Assembly: GCA_937900605.1 (NCBI GenBank)
Contig: CALCDK010000052.1
Span: 1-12,877, forward strand
From: an uncultured Olsenella sp.
GTDB lineage: Bacteria; Actinomycetota; Coriobacteriia; Coriobacteriales; Atopobiaceae
Length of the DNA stretch: 12,877 nt
Direction: 5' to 3'
Of the stretch, positions 1 through 7,364 are shown piece after piece. A model generated the notes under the pieces. The model worked only from the letters and a program-made list of their open reading frames with translations. It was not told the DNA's origin and did not search any database. The stretch's first letter is position 1. Each line of letters begins with the position of its first letter. A program made the translations under genes and the position numbers.

Positions 1-1583
1 GTCTTGGTGTCCACGGCGGAGGTGGAGTCGTCCAGGATCAGCACCTTTGGATTTTTCAGGAGCGCCCGGGCGATGCACAGACGCTGCTTCTGGCCGCCGG
101 ACACGTTGGTGCCGCCCTGCTCGATGTAGGTGTCGTACTTGTCGGGGAAGCCCTGGACGAACTCGTCGGCGCAGGCGAGGCGCGCGGCCTCGAGCAGCTC
201 GTCGTCGGTGGCGTCGGGGTTGCCCCAGCGCAGGTTCTCGGCGATGGTGCCCGAGAAGAGCACGTTCTTCTGCAGCACCATGGCGACGGCGCCGCGCAGG
301 GCGTCGAGGTCGTACTCGCGCACGTCGCGGCCGCCCACGCGCACCGTGCCCTCGGTCGCGTCGTAGAGGCGCGCGACGAGCTGCACGAGCGTGGACTTGG
401 ACGAGCCGGTGGAGCCGATGATGCCCACGACCTCGCCCGGGGCGATGTGCAGGTCGACGTCGCTGAGCGCCTCGCGCTCGGCGTCGCCGGTGTAGGAGAA
501 GCCCACGTGGTCGAAGTCGATGGAGCCGTCGGGGACCTCCATGACGGGGCGCTCGGGCTCCTCGATGGTGGTCTTGGCCTCGAGGACCTCGTAGATTCGC
601 CTCGCGCCCTCCTCGGCGATGACGATCTGGGCGAAGATCATCGACAGCATCTGCATGCTCATGAGCATCATGAAGCCGTAGGCGATGAGGCTCGAGAACT
701 GGCCGACGTCGATCAGGCCGCCGCGCGTCGAGATGATCGCGTAGGAGCCCAGGTAGATCATGCCGACGAAGATGACGTAGACGCAGGCGTTCATGAACGG
801 CGAGTTGAGCGCCATGATGCGCTCGACGCGGGTGAAGTCGTCGCACAGCTCGCCGGCCGCGCGGTCGAACTTCTCGCGCTCGTGGTCCTCGCGCACGTAG
901 CTCTTGACGACGCGGATGCCCGAGAGGTTCTCCTCGGCGGACTCGTTGAGGGCGTCGTACTTGCGGAAGATGCGGCGGAAGACCGGCATGACCGCGCGGA
1001 TGATGGCGAACAGGCCCAGGGCCAGCAGCGGGAGCAGGACCACGAAGACGATCGCGAGCCAGCCGCCCATGATCCAGGCGCAGACGAACGACGCCACCAG
1101 GATGAACGGGCTGCGCACCGCAGTGCGGATGAGCATCATGTAGGCCATCTGCACGTTGTTGGCGTCCGTGGTGAGCCTCGTCACGAGCGAGGAGGTCGAG
1201 AACCGGTCGATCGTGGTGAACGAGAAGGTCTGGATGTTGTGGAACATGTCCCGGCGCAGGTTCTTCGCGAAGCCGCACGCCGCACGGGCGCAGGTGAAGC
1301 CCGCCGCGGCGCCGAAGGCCAGCGAGGCCAGCGCCATGAGCGCGAGCACCCCTCCTGCCGACACGATCTGCGAGAGGTCCGCCCCCGCCTTGATGACGTT
1401 CACGAGGTCCGCGATCCTGAACGGGATCAGCACCTCGAACACGACCTCGCCCAGGACGAGCAGCGGCGTCACGAGCGACGCCGCCCGGTACTCCCCGATG
1501 CTCCCCATGAGCCTGCGCATGACCTGCATGTAGCTCACGTCCGCGGCGGTCTTCTCGAACTGCCCGTCTAGCTCCTTTTGCAT
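1..1583 (-). CDS. ABC exporter half-transporter (permease fused to ATPase), 3' end cut by window
   Basis: About 527 codons are visible. This is a membrane-spanning exporter half of the multidrug/lipid ABC type. The N-terminal part (about residues 30-320) carries hydrophobic helices, for example around 157-195 and 258-320, followed by an ATPase domain. Walker A is GSTGSSKST at residues 390-398, the signature VSGGQ at 494-498 and Walker B VLILDD at 514-519. The usual catalytic Glu after Walker B is Asp (residue 519), and the last Gly before the Walker A Lys is Ser. In known heterodimeric exporters (BmrCD, TM287/288) this pattern marks the half with the degenerate ATP site, so I infer a partner half just beyond the left edge. 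The ATG at 1581-1583 has a GAAGGGGGG ribosome site and lies inside the 3' end of marR (16-bp overlap), which suggests translational coupling and MarR control. The substrate cannot be read from sequence. Confidence 0.93.
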   Translation of the reverse strand, partial: MQKELDGQFEKTAADVSYMQVMRRLMGSIGEYRAASLVTPLLVLGEVVFEVLIPFRIADLVNVIKAGADLSQIVSAGGVLALMALASLAFGAAAGFTCARAACGFAKNLRRDMFHNIQTFSFTTIDRFSTSSLVTRLTTDANNVQMAYMMLIRTAVRSPFILVASFVCAWIMGGWLAIVFVVLLPLLALGLFAIIRAVMPVFRRIFRKYDALNESAEENLSGIRVVKSYVREDHEREKFDRAAGELCDDFTRVERIMALNSPFMNACVYVIFVGMIYLGSYAIISTRGGLIDVGQFSSLIAYGFMMLMSMQMLSMIFAQIVIAEEGARRIYEVLEAKTTIEEPERPVMEVPDGSIDFDHVGFSYTGDAEREALSDVDLHIAPGEVVGIIGSTGSSKSTLVQLVARLYDATEGTVRVGGRDVREYDLDALRGAVAMVLQKNVLFSGTIAENLRWGNPDATDDELLEAARLACADEFVQGFPDKYDTYIEQGGTNVSGGQKQRLCIARALLKNPKVLILDDSTSAVDTK

Positions 1584-2023
1584 GCGTCACCCCCCTTCTT
1601 TGCTTCCTGTTCCTGCTGCCACTGGTCCCTGACGCGGTCGAGCATCCGGACCAGGGCGTCGAGCTCCCCTGCCGTGAGGCACGAGAAGGCCCGCTCCTCG
1701 AAGTCGAGGCGCTCGCGCCACGCTCGGCGCGCCGCCTCGCGGCCCTCGTCGGTGAGCGTGAGGACCAGCTGCCTGCGGTCCTCGCGGGAGCGCTCCCTGA
1801 CGAGCAGCCCCTCCGCCTCGAGCTTGGCCAGCGTCTCCGAGAGCGTCGCCGAGGACACCCCGGACTGGTCCAGGAGCGACCTCTGCGTGATGGGCCCCTC
1901 GTCGGGCAGCCTCATCAGCGTCCGCTGCCTCCCGTTGCGTCCACCGGTGTGGACGTGGAGGTAGTGGCCGAGGTACCCCAGGTCGTGCAGCGCGTGCCTC
2001 GTGGGCGTCTGCGTCTGGGACAC
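1568..2023 (-). CDS. MarR-family transcriptional regulator
   Basis: This is a 151-residue protein of typical MarR length. The winged helix-turn-helix spans roughly residues 35-100. The recognition helix follows 'SGVSSATLSETLAKLEAEGL' (54-73), and the charged wing is 'RSREDRRQLVLTLTDEGRE' (78-96), the usual MarR signature. Flanking helices would form the dimer. The start is a GTG at 2021-2023, preceded by the purine-rich ribosome site AGGGAGGGGG about five bases upstream; no ATG fits better. The gene lies directly upstream of, and overlaps, the ABC exporter. The common arrangement is that such a regulator represses itself and the exporter until a ligand binds. A candidate promoter and small palindrome lie 60-80 bp upstream. 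The ligand is unknown. Confidence 0.92.
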   Translation of the reverse strand: MSQTQTPTRHALHDLGYLGHYLHVHTGGRNGRQRTLMRLPDEGPITQRSLLDQSGVSSATLSETLAKLEAEGLLVRERSREDRRQLVLTLTDEGREAARRAWRERLDFEERAFSCLTAGELDALVRMLDRVRDQWQQEQEAKKGGDACKRS

Positions 2024-2060
2024 GTTTCCCCCTCCCTCTTCTGCCGTGCGTGCACCTACG

Positions 2061-2090
2061 ACGATGCGCCGGCCCGCCCGCAGACGTCAA
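2061..2090 (-). promoter_or_regulatory. Candidate promoter of marR-ABC exporter operon
   Basis: Read on the minus strand, a good -35 element TTGACG (plus-strand 2085-2090) is followed after 18 bp by a weak -10 CATCGT (2061-2066). Transcription would start near 2053 and give a leader of about 30 nt before the GTG start. The -35 is strong; the -10 keeps only part of the TANNNT consensus, so this is tentative. Confidence 0.4.
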
Positions 2091-2099
2091 GGGACCTTG
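2088..2099. promoter_or_regulatory. 12-bp palindrome over the marR -35 (possible operator)
   Basis: CAAGG-GA-CCTTG is a perfect 5-2-5 inverted repeat overlapping the last three bases of the candidate -35 box. A dimeric repressor such as the adjacent MarR protein bound here would block the promoter. It is shorter than most characterised MarR operators, so the assignment is an inference from position and symmetry. Confidence 0.3.
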
Positions 2100-2114
2100 C
2101 GATTTCTGTTCGGC

Positions 2115-2208
2115 GCCTTACAGACTCTCCAGACGCCGGCCCCGTGTAAGGCGCTCTGTAAGGCGGCGGTAAGGCGCGGTCAGCGATAGGTAAGGCCCGA
2201 CGGAAGTC
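2115..2208 (+). promoter_or_regulatory. Tandem GTAAGGC array: probable PHO box of the pst operon
   Basis: The 7-mer GTAAGGC occurs exactly at 2146-2152, 2158-2164, 2169-2175 and 2190-2196. Gaps of 4-5 bp give a period of 11-12 bp, about one DNA turn. The missing slot between the last two holds a degenerate copy, GTCAGCG at 2179-2185, and another degenerate copy, GGAAGTC, lies at 2202-2208. One exact copy is inverted at 2115-2121; with its flanks it makes a 10-bp inverted repeat with 2156-2165. PhoB/PhoP-family regulators of phosphate genes bind 6-7-bp direct repeats every 11 bp, and the operon downstream encodes such a regulator. The architecture is seen directly; the binding protein is inferred. 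Confidence 0.72.
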
Positions 2209-2232
2209 GGCGGGCCGCGTCGGGGCGCGGCA

Positions 2233-2238
2233 TATGGT
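2233..2238 (+). promoter_or_regulatory. Candidate -10 element of the pst operon
   Basis: TATGGT fits the loose TANNNT -10 pattern and is the only A/T-rich hexamer between the repeat array and pstS. No recognisable -35 lies 17 bp upstream, as expected for an activator-dependent promoter. Transcription would start near 2245 and leave a leader of about 78 nt, which contains a short GC-rich hairpin (GCGGGG at 2255-2260 with CCCCGC at 2270-2275). Tentative. Confidence 0.35.
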
Positions 2239-2322
2239 CTTCATCGACAAGGGCGCGGGGGCCTCCGGGCCCCGCGGGACCGGGAGGGCCCGTCCGCCCA
2301 CCTCCACAGGGAAAGGAAGAGC

Positions 2323-3258
2323 ATGTCCAAGTTCGATGTCTCTCGTCGTCAGTTCCTCGGCCTGTTCGGCGCCACCGCCGCCGTCGCCGGCCTCGGCCTC
2401 GCCGGCTGCGGCTCCGAGCCCGCCCAGGAGGCTCCCGCGGCCGCCGAGGACAAGGCGCTCTCCGGCACCATCGTCTGCTCCGGCGCCACGTCCTTCCAGC
2501 CGCTCGTCGAGGCCGCTGCCAACGACTTCATGGCCAAGAACGCCGACGTCAACATCTCCGTCACCGGTGGCGGCTCCGGCCAGGGCCTGTCCGACATCAA
2601 GGACGGCAAGGCCCAGATCGGCCGCTCCGACATCTTCGCCGAGAGCAAGCTGAGCGAGGACGAGGTCGCCAAGCTCCAGGACAACCCCGTCGCCGTCGTC
2701 GGCATGGGCCCGATCGTCAACTCCAACGTCGCCGTCGACGACCTGAGCACCGAGCAGCTCAAGGGCATTTTCACCGGCGCCATCACCAACTGGTCCGAGG
2801 TCGGCGGCGCCGACGCCCCGATCCAGGTTATTAACCGCAAGTCCGGCTCCGGCACCCGCGCCACCTTCGAGGGCGCCGTCCTCGCCGGCGCCGAGGTCCC
2901 CGACAGCTTCAAGCCGGTCGCCGAGGAGGACTCCTCGGGCACCGTCGTCGAGAAGGTCTCCCAGACCGAGAACTCCATCTCCTACCTGGCCTTCTCCTAC
3001 TATGACGACTCCAAGTTCAAGGCCCTGTCCGTCGACGGCGTCGCCCCGACCGCCGAGAACGTCGAGTCCGGCGACTTCAAGATCTGGTCGTACGAGCACA
3101 TGTACACCGCCAAGGACGCCGACGAGGTGACCAAGGCGTTCATCGACTACATGCTCTCCGACGACGTCCAGGGCAAGCTCGTCGAGGACCAGGGCTTCAT
3201 CCCCCTGACCGGCATGAAGGTCCAGAAGGACGCCGAGGGCAACATCACCAGCAAGTAG
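2323..3258 (+). CDS. pstS: Phosphate ABC transporter substrate-binding lipoprotein PstS
   Basis: A 311-residue extracytoplasmic phosphate-binding protein that delivers phosphate to the PstCA channel. The N-terminus has a twin-arginine motif (SRRQFLG, residues 7-13), a hydrophobic stretch and a lipobox LAGC with the lipidated Cys at 29. This points to export by the Tat route and anchoring by lipid. The mature protein starts with a low-complexity Ala/Glu/Pro linker (about 31-45). Phosphate-site motifs of the PstS family are visible: SGATSFQP at 53-60, GGGSGQG at 82-88 and SGSGTR at 174-179. The ATG is preceded by the ribosome site AAAGGAAG (2312-2319). It is the first gene of the operon, behind the GTAAGGC array, so induction at low phosphate is expected. 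A stable hairpin follows it. Confidence 0.97.
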   Translation: MSKFDVSRRQFLGLFGATAAVAGLGLAGCGSEPAQEAPAAAEDKALSGTIVCSGATSFQPLVEAAANDFMAKNADVNISVTGGGSGQGLSDIKDGKAQIGRSDIFAESKLSEDEVAKLQDNPVAVVGMGPIVNSNVAVDDLSTEQLKGIFTGAITNWSEVGGADAPIQVINRKSGSGTRATFEGAVLAGAEVPDSFKPVAEEDSSGTVVEKVSQTENSISYLAFSYYDDSKFKALSVDGVAPTAENVESGDFKIWSYEHMYTAKDADEVTKAFIDYMLSDDVQGKLVEDQGFIPLTGMKVQKDAEGNITSK

Positions 3259-3277
3259 CTCGCGCTCTTCCTTCCTT

Positions 3278-3315
3278 GCGGGACGTCGCGGCACGCACGG
3301 GTCGCGGCGTCCCGC
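3278..3315 (+). terminator. Intercistronic hairpin between pstS and pstC (attenuator or mRNA stabiliser)
   Basis: Bases 3278-3292 pair with 3301-3315 in a 15-bp stem (outer eight pairs perfect, GCGGGACG/CGTCCCGC; two G-U pairs inside) closed by an 8-nt loop. No T-tract follows, so full termination is unlikely. It begins 20 bp after the pstS stop and ends 20 bp before the pstC start. Partial termination or protection of the upstream message would let the binding protein be made in excess over the membrane parts. Confidence 0.6.
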
Positions 3316-3335
3316 CTTCATGAGAAAGGTTCGCT

Positions 3336-4238
3336 ATGGCAAAACGCATGATGCCCAAGCGACGGCTCGAGAACGTCGGGCTGGGCGTCACCGGCGCCTG
3401 TGTCGGCGTCGTCGCGCTCGTGGTCCTCGCGCTGATCGTCATGGTCGCGCAGCAGGGCCTCGCGACGTTCGTGACCGACGGGGTCGACCTGGGCTCGTTC
3501 CTCACCGGCCAGAACTGGATTCCCTCCGACGGGCGCTTCGGCGCGCTGCCGCTGATCGTGGGGTCCTTCTCGGTCACCATCCTCGCGACGCTGTTCGCCC
3601 TCCCCATCGCGCTGGGGTCGGCCATCTTCGTCGTCGAGGTGCAGCCCCGCTTCGGCCGCAAGGTCTTCCAGCCGCTCGTCGAGCTCCTCGTGGGCATCCC
3701 CTCCGTCGTCTACGGCCTCATCGGCCTGACGGTGGTCAACGCCACCATGAGGGTCGTCTTCGGCGACGCCGCCGGCACGGGCGCCGGCATCCTGTCCGGC
3801 TCCATCGTCCTGGCCGTCATGATCCTGCCGACGGTCACCACGCTTTCCATCGACGCGCTGGCCGCCGTGCCGGACTCCTATCGCGACGGCTCCTACGCCC
3901 TCGGTTGCACGCGCTGGCAGACGGTCTGGCACGTCGTGCTCAAGAGCGCCCTGCCGTCCCTGATGACCGCCGTCATCCTGGGCATGACCCGCGCGTTCGG
4001 CGAGACCCTCGCCGTCCAGATGGTCATCGGCGGCGTCGAGAAGTCCATGCCCACGGGCCTGCTCGACCCGGCCGCCACGCTGACGACCGCCCTCACGAGC
4101 GGCCTGTCCAACGCGACGACCGGCTCGGTCGAGTACCACGCGCTGTGGTCCCTCGGCCTCATCCTGCTGCTGATGTCGCTGTTCTTCATCGTCCTCATCC
4201 ACCTCATCGGCAAGAAGGGGGCGAAGCAGAATGACTAG
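3336..4238 (+). CDS. pstC: Phosphate ABC transporter permease PstC
   Basis: A 300-residue inner-membrane permease that pairs with PstA to form the phosphate channel. The basic N-terminus leads into a first membrane helix at about 17-38. The PstC-type periplasmic motif 'WIPSDGRFGALPLIVGS' is at 61-77, and further helices follow at about 77-100, 115-135, 152-172, 208-232 and 270-292. The cytoplasmic EAA loop that contacts PstB is at about 183-211 ('GSYALGCTRWQTVWHVVLKS'), followed by GETLAV at 222-227. The ATG at 3336 has an AAAGG ribosome site about seven bases upstream; an ATG at 3320 is out of frame. Its last 8 bases overlap the start of pstA. Confidence 0.97.
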   Translation: MAKRMMPKRRLENVGLGVTGACVGVVALVVLALIVMVAQQGLATFVTDGVDLGSFLTGQNWIPSDGRFGALPLIVGSFSVTILATLFALPIALGSAIFVVEVQPRFGRKVFQPLVELLVGIPSVVYGLIGLTVVNATMRVVFGDAAGTGAGILSGSIVLAVMILPTVTTLSIDALAAVPDSYRDGSYALGCTRWQTVWHVVLKSALPSLMTAVILGMTRAFGETLAVQMVIGGVEKSMPTGLLDPAATLTTALTSGLSNATTGSVEYHALWSLGLILLLMSLFFIVLIHLIGKKGAKQND

Positions 4239-5139
4239 GGACATCGAGGCCCACGCCAAGCGGATCGGCAGGCAGGACAAGGTCGCCACGGGCATCCTCA
4301 CCGCCATCGTCGGCGCTGTCCTGCTGCTGCTCGCGGCCATCGTGATCTACATCCTCGTCCAGGGCCTGGGCACGGCGCTGTCGCCCGGCTTCCTCACCGG
4401 CTCGCCGCTCGACAGGGAGGCCCCCGGCATCGCGTTCGAGCTCTTCGACTCGTTCTACATGTTGTTCTGGGCCCTGCTCATCTCTGTGCCGCTGTCCCTG
4501 GGCGCCGCGATCTTCCTCGTGGAGTACGCGCCCGACAACTTCCTGACGCGCGCCGCCAAGATGGCCATCGAGACGCTCTCGAGCCTGCCGTCCATCGTCG
4601 TCGGCATGTTCGGCTCGCTGTTCTTCGTGTTCGTCATGGGCTGGGGCATCTCCATCCTGTCCGGCGCCCTCGCGCTCACCATGTTCAACATCCCGATCCT
4701 GGTGCGCGTCATCCAGCAGGCGCTCGAGGACGTTCCCAAGAGCCAGCGCGACGCCGCCCTGGCCATGGGCCTCACCCGCTGGGAGACCACGGTCCACGTG
4801 CTGCTGCCGGCCGCCATGCCCGCCATCGTCACCGGCATCGTCATCTCCGCCGGCCGCGTCTTCGGCGAGGCCGCCGCGCTGATCTTCACCGCCGGCTCGG
4901 CGCCCGCCCGCCTCAACTTCGCGAGCCTGAACCTGGCGTCGCCCACCTGCCCGTGGAACATCTTCCGTCCCGCCGAGACCATGGCCGTCCACATCTGGAA
5001 GCTCCGCATGGAGCCGACCCCCGGCAACGACATGATCGCCTGGGGCACCGCCGCCATCCTGGTCCTGTGCATCCTTCTGTTCAACGTGCTTGCCCGCGTC
5101 CTGGGCAAGGCCCTCGCGAGGATGCTGACGAGCGAATGA
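4231..5139 (+). CDS. pstA: Phosphate ABC transporter permease PstA
   Basis: A 302-residue permease, the second half of the phosphate channel. The first membrane helix is at about 20-45, with others at about 75-98, 115-137, 140-160, 195-220 and 267-290. The EAA loop lies at about 165-203 ('DAALAMGLTRWETTVHVLLP' at 174-193), followed by GEAAAL at 212-217, as in PstA proteins. The pstA ATG sits inside the last codons of pstC, and its TGA overlaps the pstB1 ATG (ATGA), so translation of the block is probably coupled. The Trp/Pro-containing segment at about 238-262 near the last helix is also usual for PstA. Confidence 0.96.
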   Translation: MTRDIEAHAKRIGRQDKVATGILTAIVGAVLLLLAAIVIYILVQGLGTALSPGFLTGSPLDREAPGIAFELFDSFYMLFWALLISVPLSLGAAIFLVEYAPDNFLTRAAKMAIETLSSLPSIVVGMFGSLFFVFVMGWGISILSGALALTMFNIPILVRVIQQALEDVPKSQRDAALAMGLTRWETTVHVLLPAAMPAIVTGIVISAGRVFGEAAALIFTAGSAPARLNFASLNLASPTCPWNIFRPAETMAVHIWKLRMEPTPGNDMIAWGTAAILVLCILLFNVLARVLGKALARMLTSE

Positions 5140-5918
5140 CCGACCAGAGCACCGAACGCGAGGCGCTTCTCGCCACGCGCGACGTCACCGTCCGCTACGG
5201 CGAGAAGGAGGCGCTCCACCCGACCTCGCTGGACTTCGCGGAGGGGGAGGTGACGGCCCTCATCGGGCCGTCCGGCTGTGGCAAGTCCACGTTCCTGCGC
5301 TGCCTCAACCTCATGAACCGCGAGATCGCCGGCTGCGTCGTGGGCGGCCAGGTCCTCTACCACGGCCGCGACGTCAACACGCCCAAGGAGAACCTCTTCG
5401 AGCTGCGCAAGTCCATCGGCATGGTCTTCCAGCAGCCCACGCCCTTCCGCAAGTCCATCCGCGAGAACATCCTGTTCGCGCCGCGCAAGCACGGTCGCGT
5501 CGGCTCCAGGGCCGAGGCCGACGAGCTCGTCGAGACCTCGCTGCGCTCCGCCGCGCTGTGGGACGAGGTCAAGGACAAGCTCGACAAGTCCGCCCACGCC
5601 CTGTCCGGCGGCCAGCAGCAGCGCCTGTGCATCGCCAGGACCCTCGCGATGAAGCCCGACGTCATCCTGTTCGACGAGCCGTGCTCCGCGCTCGACCCGC
5701 TGTCTACGATGGCCGTCGAGGAGACCATCCGCTCCATCGCCCAGACCGGCATCTGCGAGGCCATCGTCACGCACAACATGGAGCAGGCCACGCGCGTCTC
5801 GGACCGCACCGCCTTCTTCTACCTGGGCGACATGGTCGAGACGGGCACCACCAAGCAGATCTTCAGCGCCCCTGCCGACCAGAGGCTCGCTGACTACCTC
5901 ACGGGAAGGTTCGGCTAA
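5136..5918 (+). CDS. pstB: Phosphate ABC transporter ATP-binding protein PstB (first copy)
   Basis: A 260-residue cytoplasmic ATPase that powers PstCA. All nucleotide-binding motifs are intact: Walker [10 protein letters not shown] at 44-52, Q-loop 'FQQPTPF' at 98-104, signature LSGGQQQR at 156-163, Walker B VILFDE at 176-181 with catalytic Glu, the PstB-typical EPCSALDP just after, and H-loop VTHNM with His213. The ATG at 5136 overlaps the pstA stop by 4 bp. Longer in-frame starts upstream lie inside pstA and are rejected. It ends in TAATG, sharing one base with the second pstB. Compared with the second copy it has a longer N-terminus and a longer insert (about residues 80-90). Confidence 0.96.
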   Translation: MTDQSTEREALLATRDVTVRYGEKEALHPTSLDFAEGEVTALIGPSGCGKSTFLRCLNLMNREIAGCVVGGQVLYHGRDVNTPKENLFELRKSIGMVFQQPTPFRKSIRENILFAPRKHGRVGSRAEADELVETSLRSAALWDEVKDKLDKSAHALSGGQQQRLCIARTLAMKPDVILFDEPCSALDPLSTMAVEETIRSIAQTGICEAIVTHNMEQATRVSDRTAFFYLGDMVETGTTKQIFSAPADQRLADYLTGRFG

Positions 5919-6667
5919 TGGCACAGTCTATGTCCGTCGAGGGCGTCAACCTCTTCTATGGCGAGGAACAGGCGCTCCACGACGTCTCCCTGCAGGTCCC
6001 CGCGGGCCGCACCACGGCCTTCATCGGCCCGTCCGGCTGCGGCAAGTCCACGCTGCTGCGCTGCCTCAACCGCATGAACGACCGCATCGAGGGCTGCCAC
6101 GTCGAGGGCGCCATCCGCCTCGGCGAGCGCGACGTGCGCGACATGGACGCCTGCGCCCTGCGCGTGCGCGTCGGCATGGTGTTCCAACACCCCAACCCGT
6201 TCCCCATGAGCATCCGCGACAACGTCCTGTACGGTCCCGCCCGCATGGGCAGGATGTCGCGCGACGAGGCCGACCGCATCGTCGAGTCGTCGCTGCGCTC
6301 CGCCGCGCTGTGGGACGAGGTCAAGGACTCGCTCGACAAGAGCGGCCTGGGCCTGTCCGGCGGCCAGCAGCAGCGCCTGTGCATCGCCCGCGCGCTGGCC
6401 ACCGACCCCGAGGTCCTGCTCATGGACGAGCCCACGTCGGCCCTCGACCCGATCTCGACCGCCATGGTCGAGGAGCTCATGCTCCGCCTCGCCGCCGAGC
6501 ACACGGTCGTCGTGGTCACCCACAACATGCAGCAGGCCGCGCGCGTGGCCGACCAGGCCGCGTTCTTCTACCGCGGCCACCTCGTCGAGGCCGCACCCAC
6601 CAAGCAGCTCTTCTCCGTCCCCAGGGAGAAGCGCACGCAGGAATATCTCTCCGGGAGGTTCAGCTGA
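5918..6667 (+). CDS. pstB: Phosphate ABC transporter ATP-binding protein PstB (second copy)
   Basis: A 249-residue second PstB ATPase directly after the first. Walker [10 protein letters not shown] is at 37-45, Q-loop Gln90, signature LSGGQQQR at 146-153, Walker B VLLMDE at 166-171 and switch His202 in '[12 protein letters not shown]'. Both copies look catalytically complete, so they could act as a mixed pair or as alternatives; sequence alone does not say. Tandem pstB genes are known from several Gram-positive pst operons. The ribosome site GGGAAGG (5903-5909) lies within the end of pstB1. The stop TGA shares its A with the phoU ATG. Two stretches are identical at DNA level with the first copy (39 and 37 bases). 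Confidence 0.96.
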   Translation: MAQSMSVEGVNLFYGEEQALHDVSLQVPAGRTTAFIGPSGCGKSTLLRCLNRMNDRIEGCHVEGAIRLGERDVRDMDACALRVRVGMVFQHPNPFPMSIRDNVLYGPARMGRMSRDEADRIVESSLRSAALWDEVKDSLDKSGLGLSGGQQQRLCIARALATDPEVLLMDEPTSALDPISTAMVEELMLRLAAEHTVVVVTHNMQQAARVADQAAFFYRGHLVEAAPTKQLFSVPREKRTQEYLSGRFS

Positions 6668-7356
6668 TGGTCATCGCAACCCGCACCAAGTTCACCGAGC
6701 AGCTCGACGAGGTCGAGCGCCTCATCCGCCGTCTCACCGACAAGTGCTCCTCCGACGTGCGCGCCGTCGCCCTGGCCGCGGCCGGCGACAGGGGCGCGGC
6801 CGAGGGCGTCATGGCCGGCCGCAGCGGCGAGGACCGCCTGCGCTCCGCCATCGAGTCCAACTGCCTCGACATCATGCTGCTCCAGCAGCCGCTCATAGGC
6901 GACGACCTGCGCTTCGTCACCGGGTCCTTCCGCCTCGTGAGCGACCTGTCTCACATCGACGGCATGACCCGCGACGCCATCTACCTGGTCAACGACCTGC
7001 CCGAGAAGGTCACCGCCAAGCTCGGCGACTTCTTCTCCGAGATGGCCGAGCGCTCCGCCTCCATGGTCGAGGTCGCCTCGGGCGCGTTCTGCTCCTCCGA
7101 CGTCCAGACCGCCCAGGAGGTCTTCGAGGCTGACACCGCGATCAACTCGCTCTATAGTGAGGTCGAGGAGAAGCTCGTCGGCCTCATCCGCGACGGCAGG
7201 ACCTCGGCCCAGTACATCCCGGAGCTCCTCATGGTCGCCAAGTACTTCGAGCGCATCGGCGACCTCGCCAAGCGCGTCGCCAACTGGGCGATCTTCAGGG
7301 TCACCGGCGAGCACGACGTCGCCGAGAAGGCCAGCCAGAAGACCGACGAGCTCTAG
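6667..7356 (+). CDS. phoU: Phosphate signalling regulator PhoU
   Basis: A 229-residue all-helical protein of usual PhoU length, made of two repeated three-helix bundles (about 5-105 and 120-215). Family features visible are 'ESNCLDIMLLQQPLIGDDLR' (63-82) in the first repeat and the acidic metal-site helix 'VAKYFERIGDLAKRVANWAI' in the second. PhoU is known to hold the phosphate sensor kinase in its off state when PstSCAB is importing phosphate, and to restrain the transporter. The ATG overlaps the pstB2 stop by one base (TGATG). The response regulator starts 8 bases after its stop, consistent with a signalling role between the transporter and the kinase. Confidence 0.95.
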   Translation: MVIATRTKFTEQLDEVERLIRRLTDKCSSDVRAVALAAAGDRGAAEGVMAGRSGEDRLRSAIESNCLDIMLLQQPLIGDDLRFVTGSFRLVSDLSHIDGMTRDAIYLVNDLPEKVTAKLGDFFSEMAERSASMVEVASGAFCSSDVQTAQEVFEADTAINSLYSEVEEKLVGLIRDGRTSAQYIPELLMVAKYFERIGDLAKRVANWAIFRVTGEHDVAEKASQKTDEL

Positions 7357-7364
7357 GGAGCGTC

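Noticed and set aside
447..1571. A 374-codon plus-strand frame opposite the ABC exporter
   Set aside because: It is antisense to a clear ABC exporter, with His/Asp/Glu/Arg-rich composition and no family resemblance; a compositional artefact.
2056..3321. A 421-codon minus-strand frame opposite pstS
   Set aside because: It is antisense to pstS, low in complexity (Gly/Asp/Leu/Val), and would cover the divergent promoter region.
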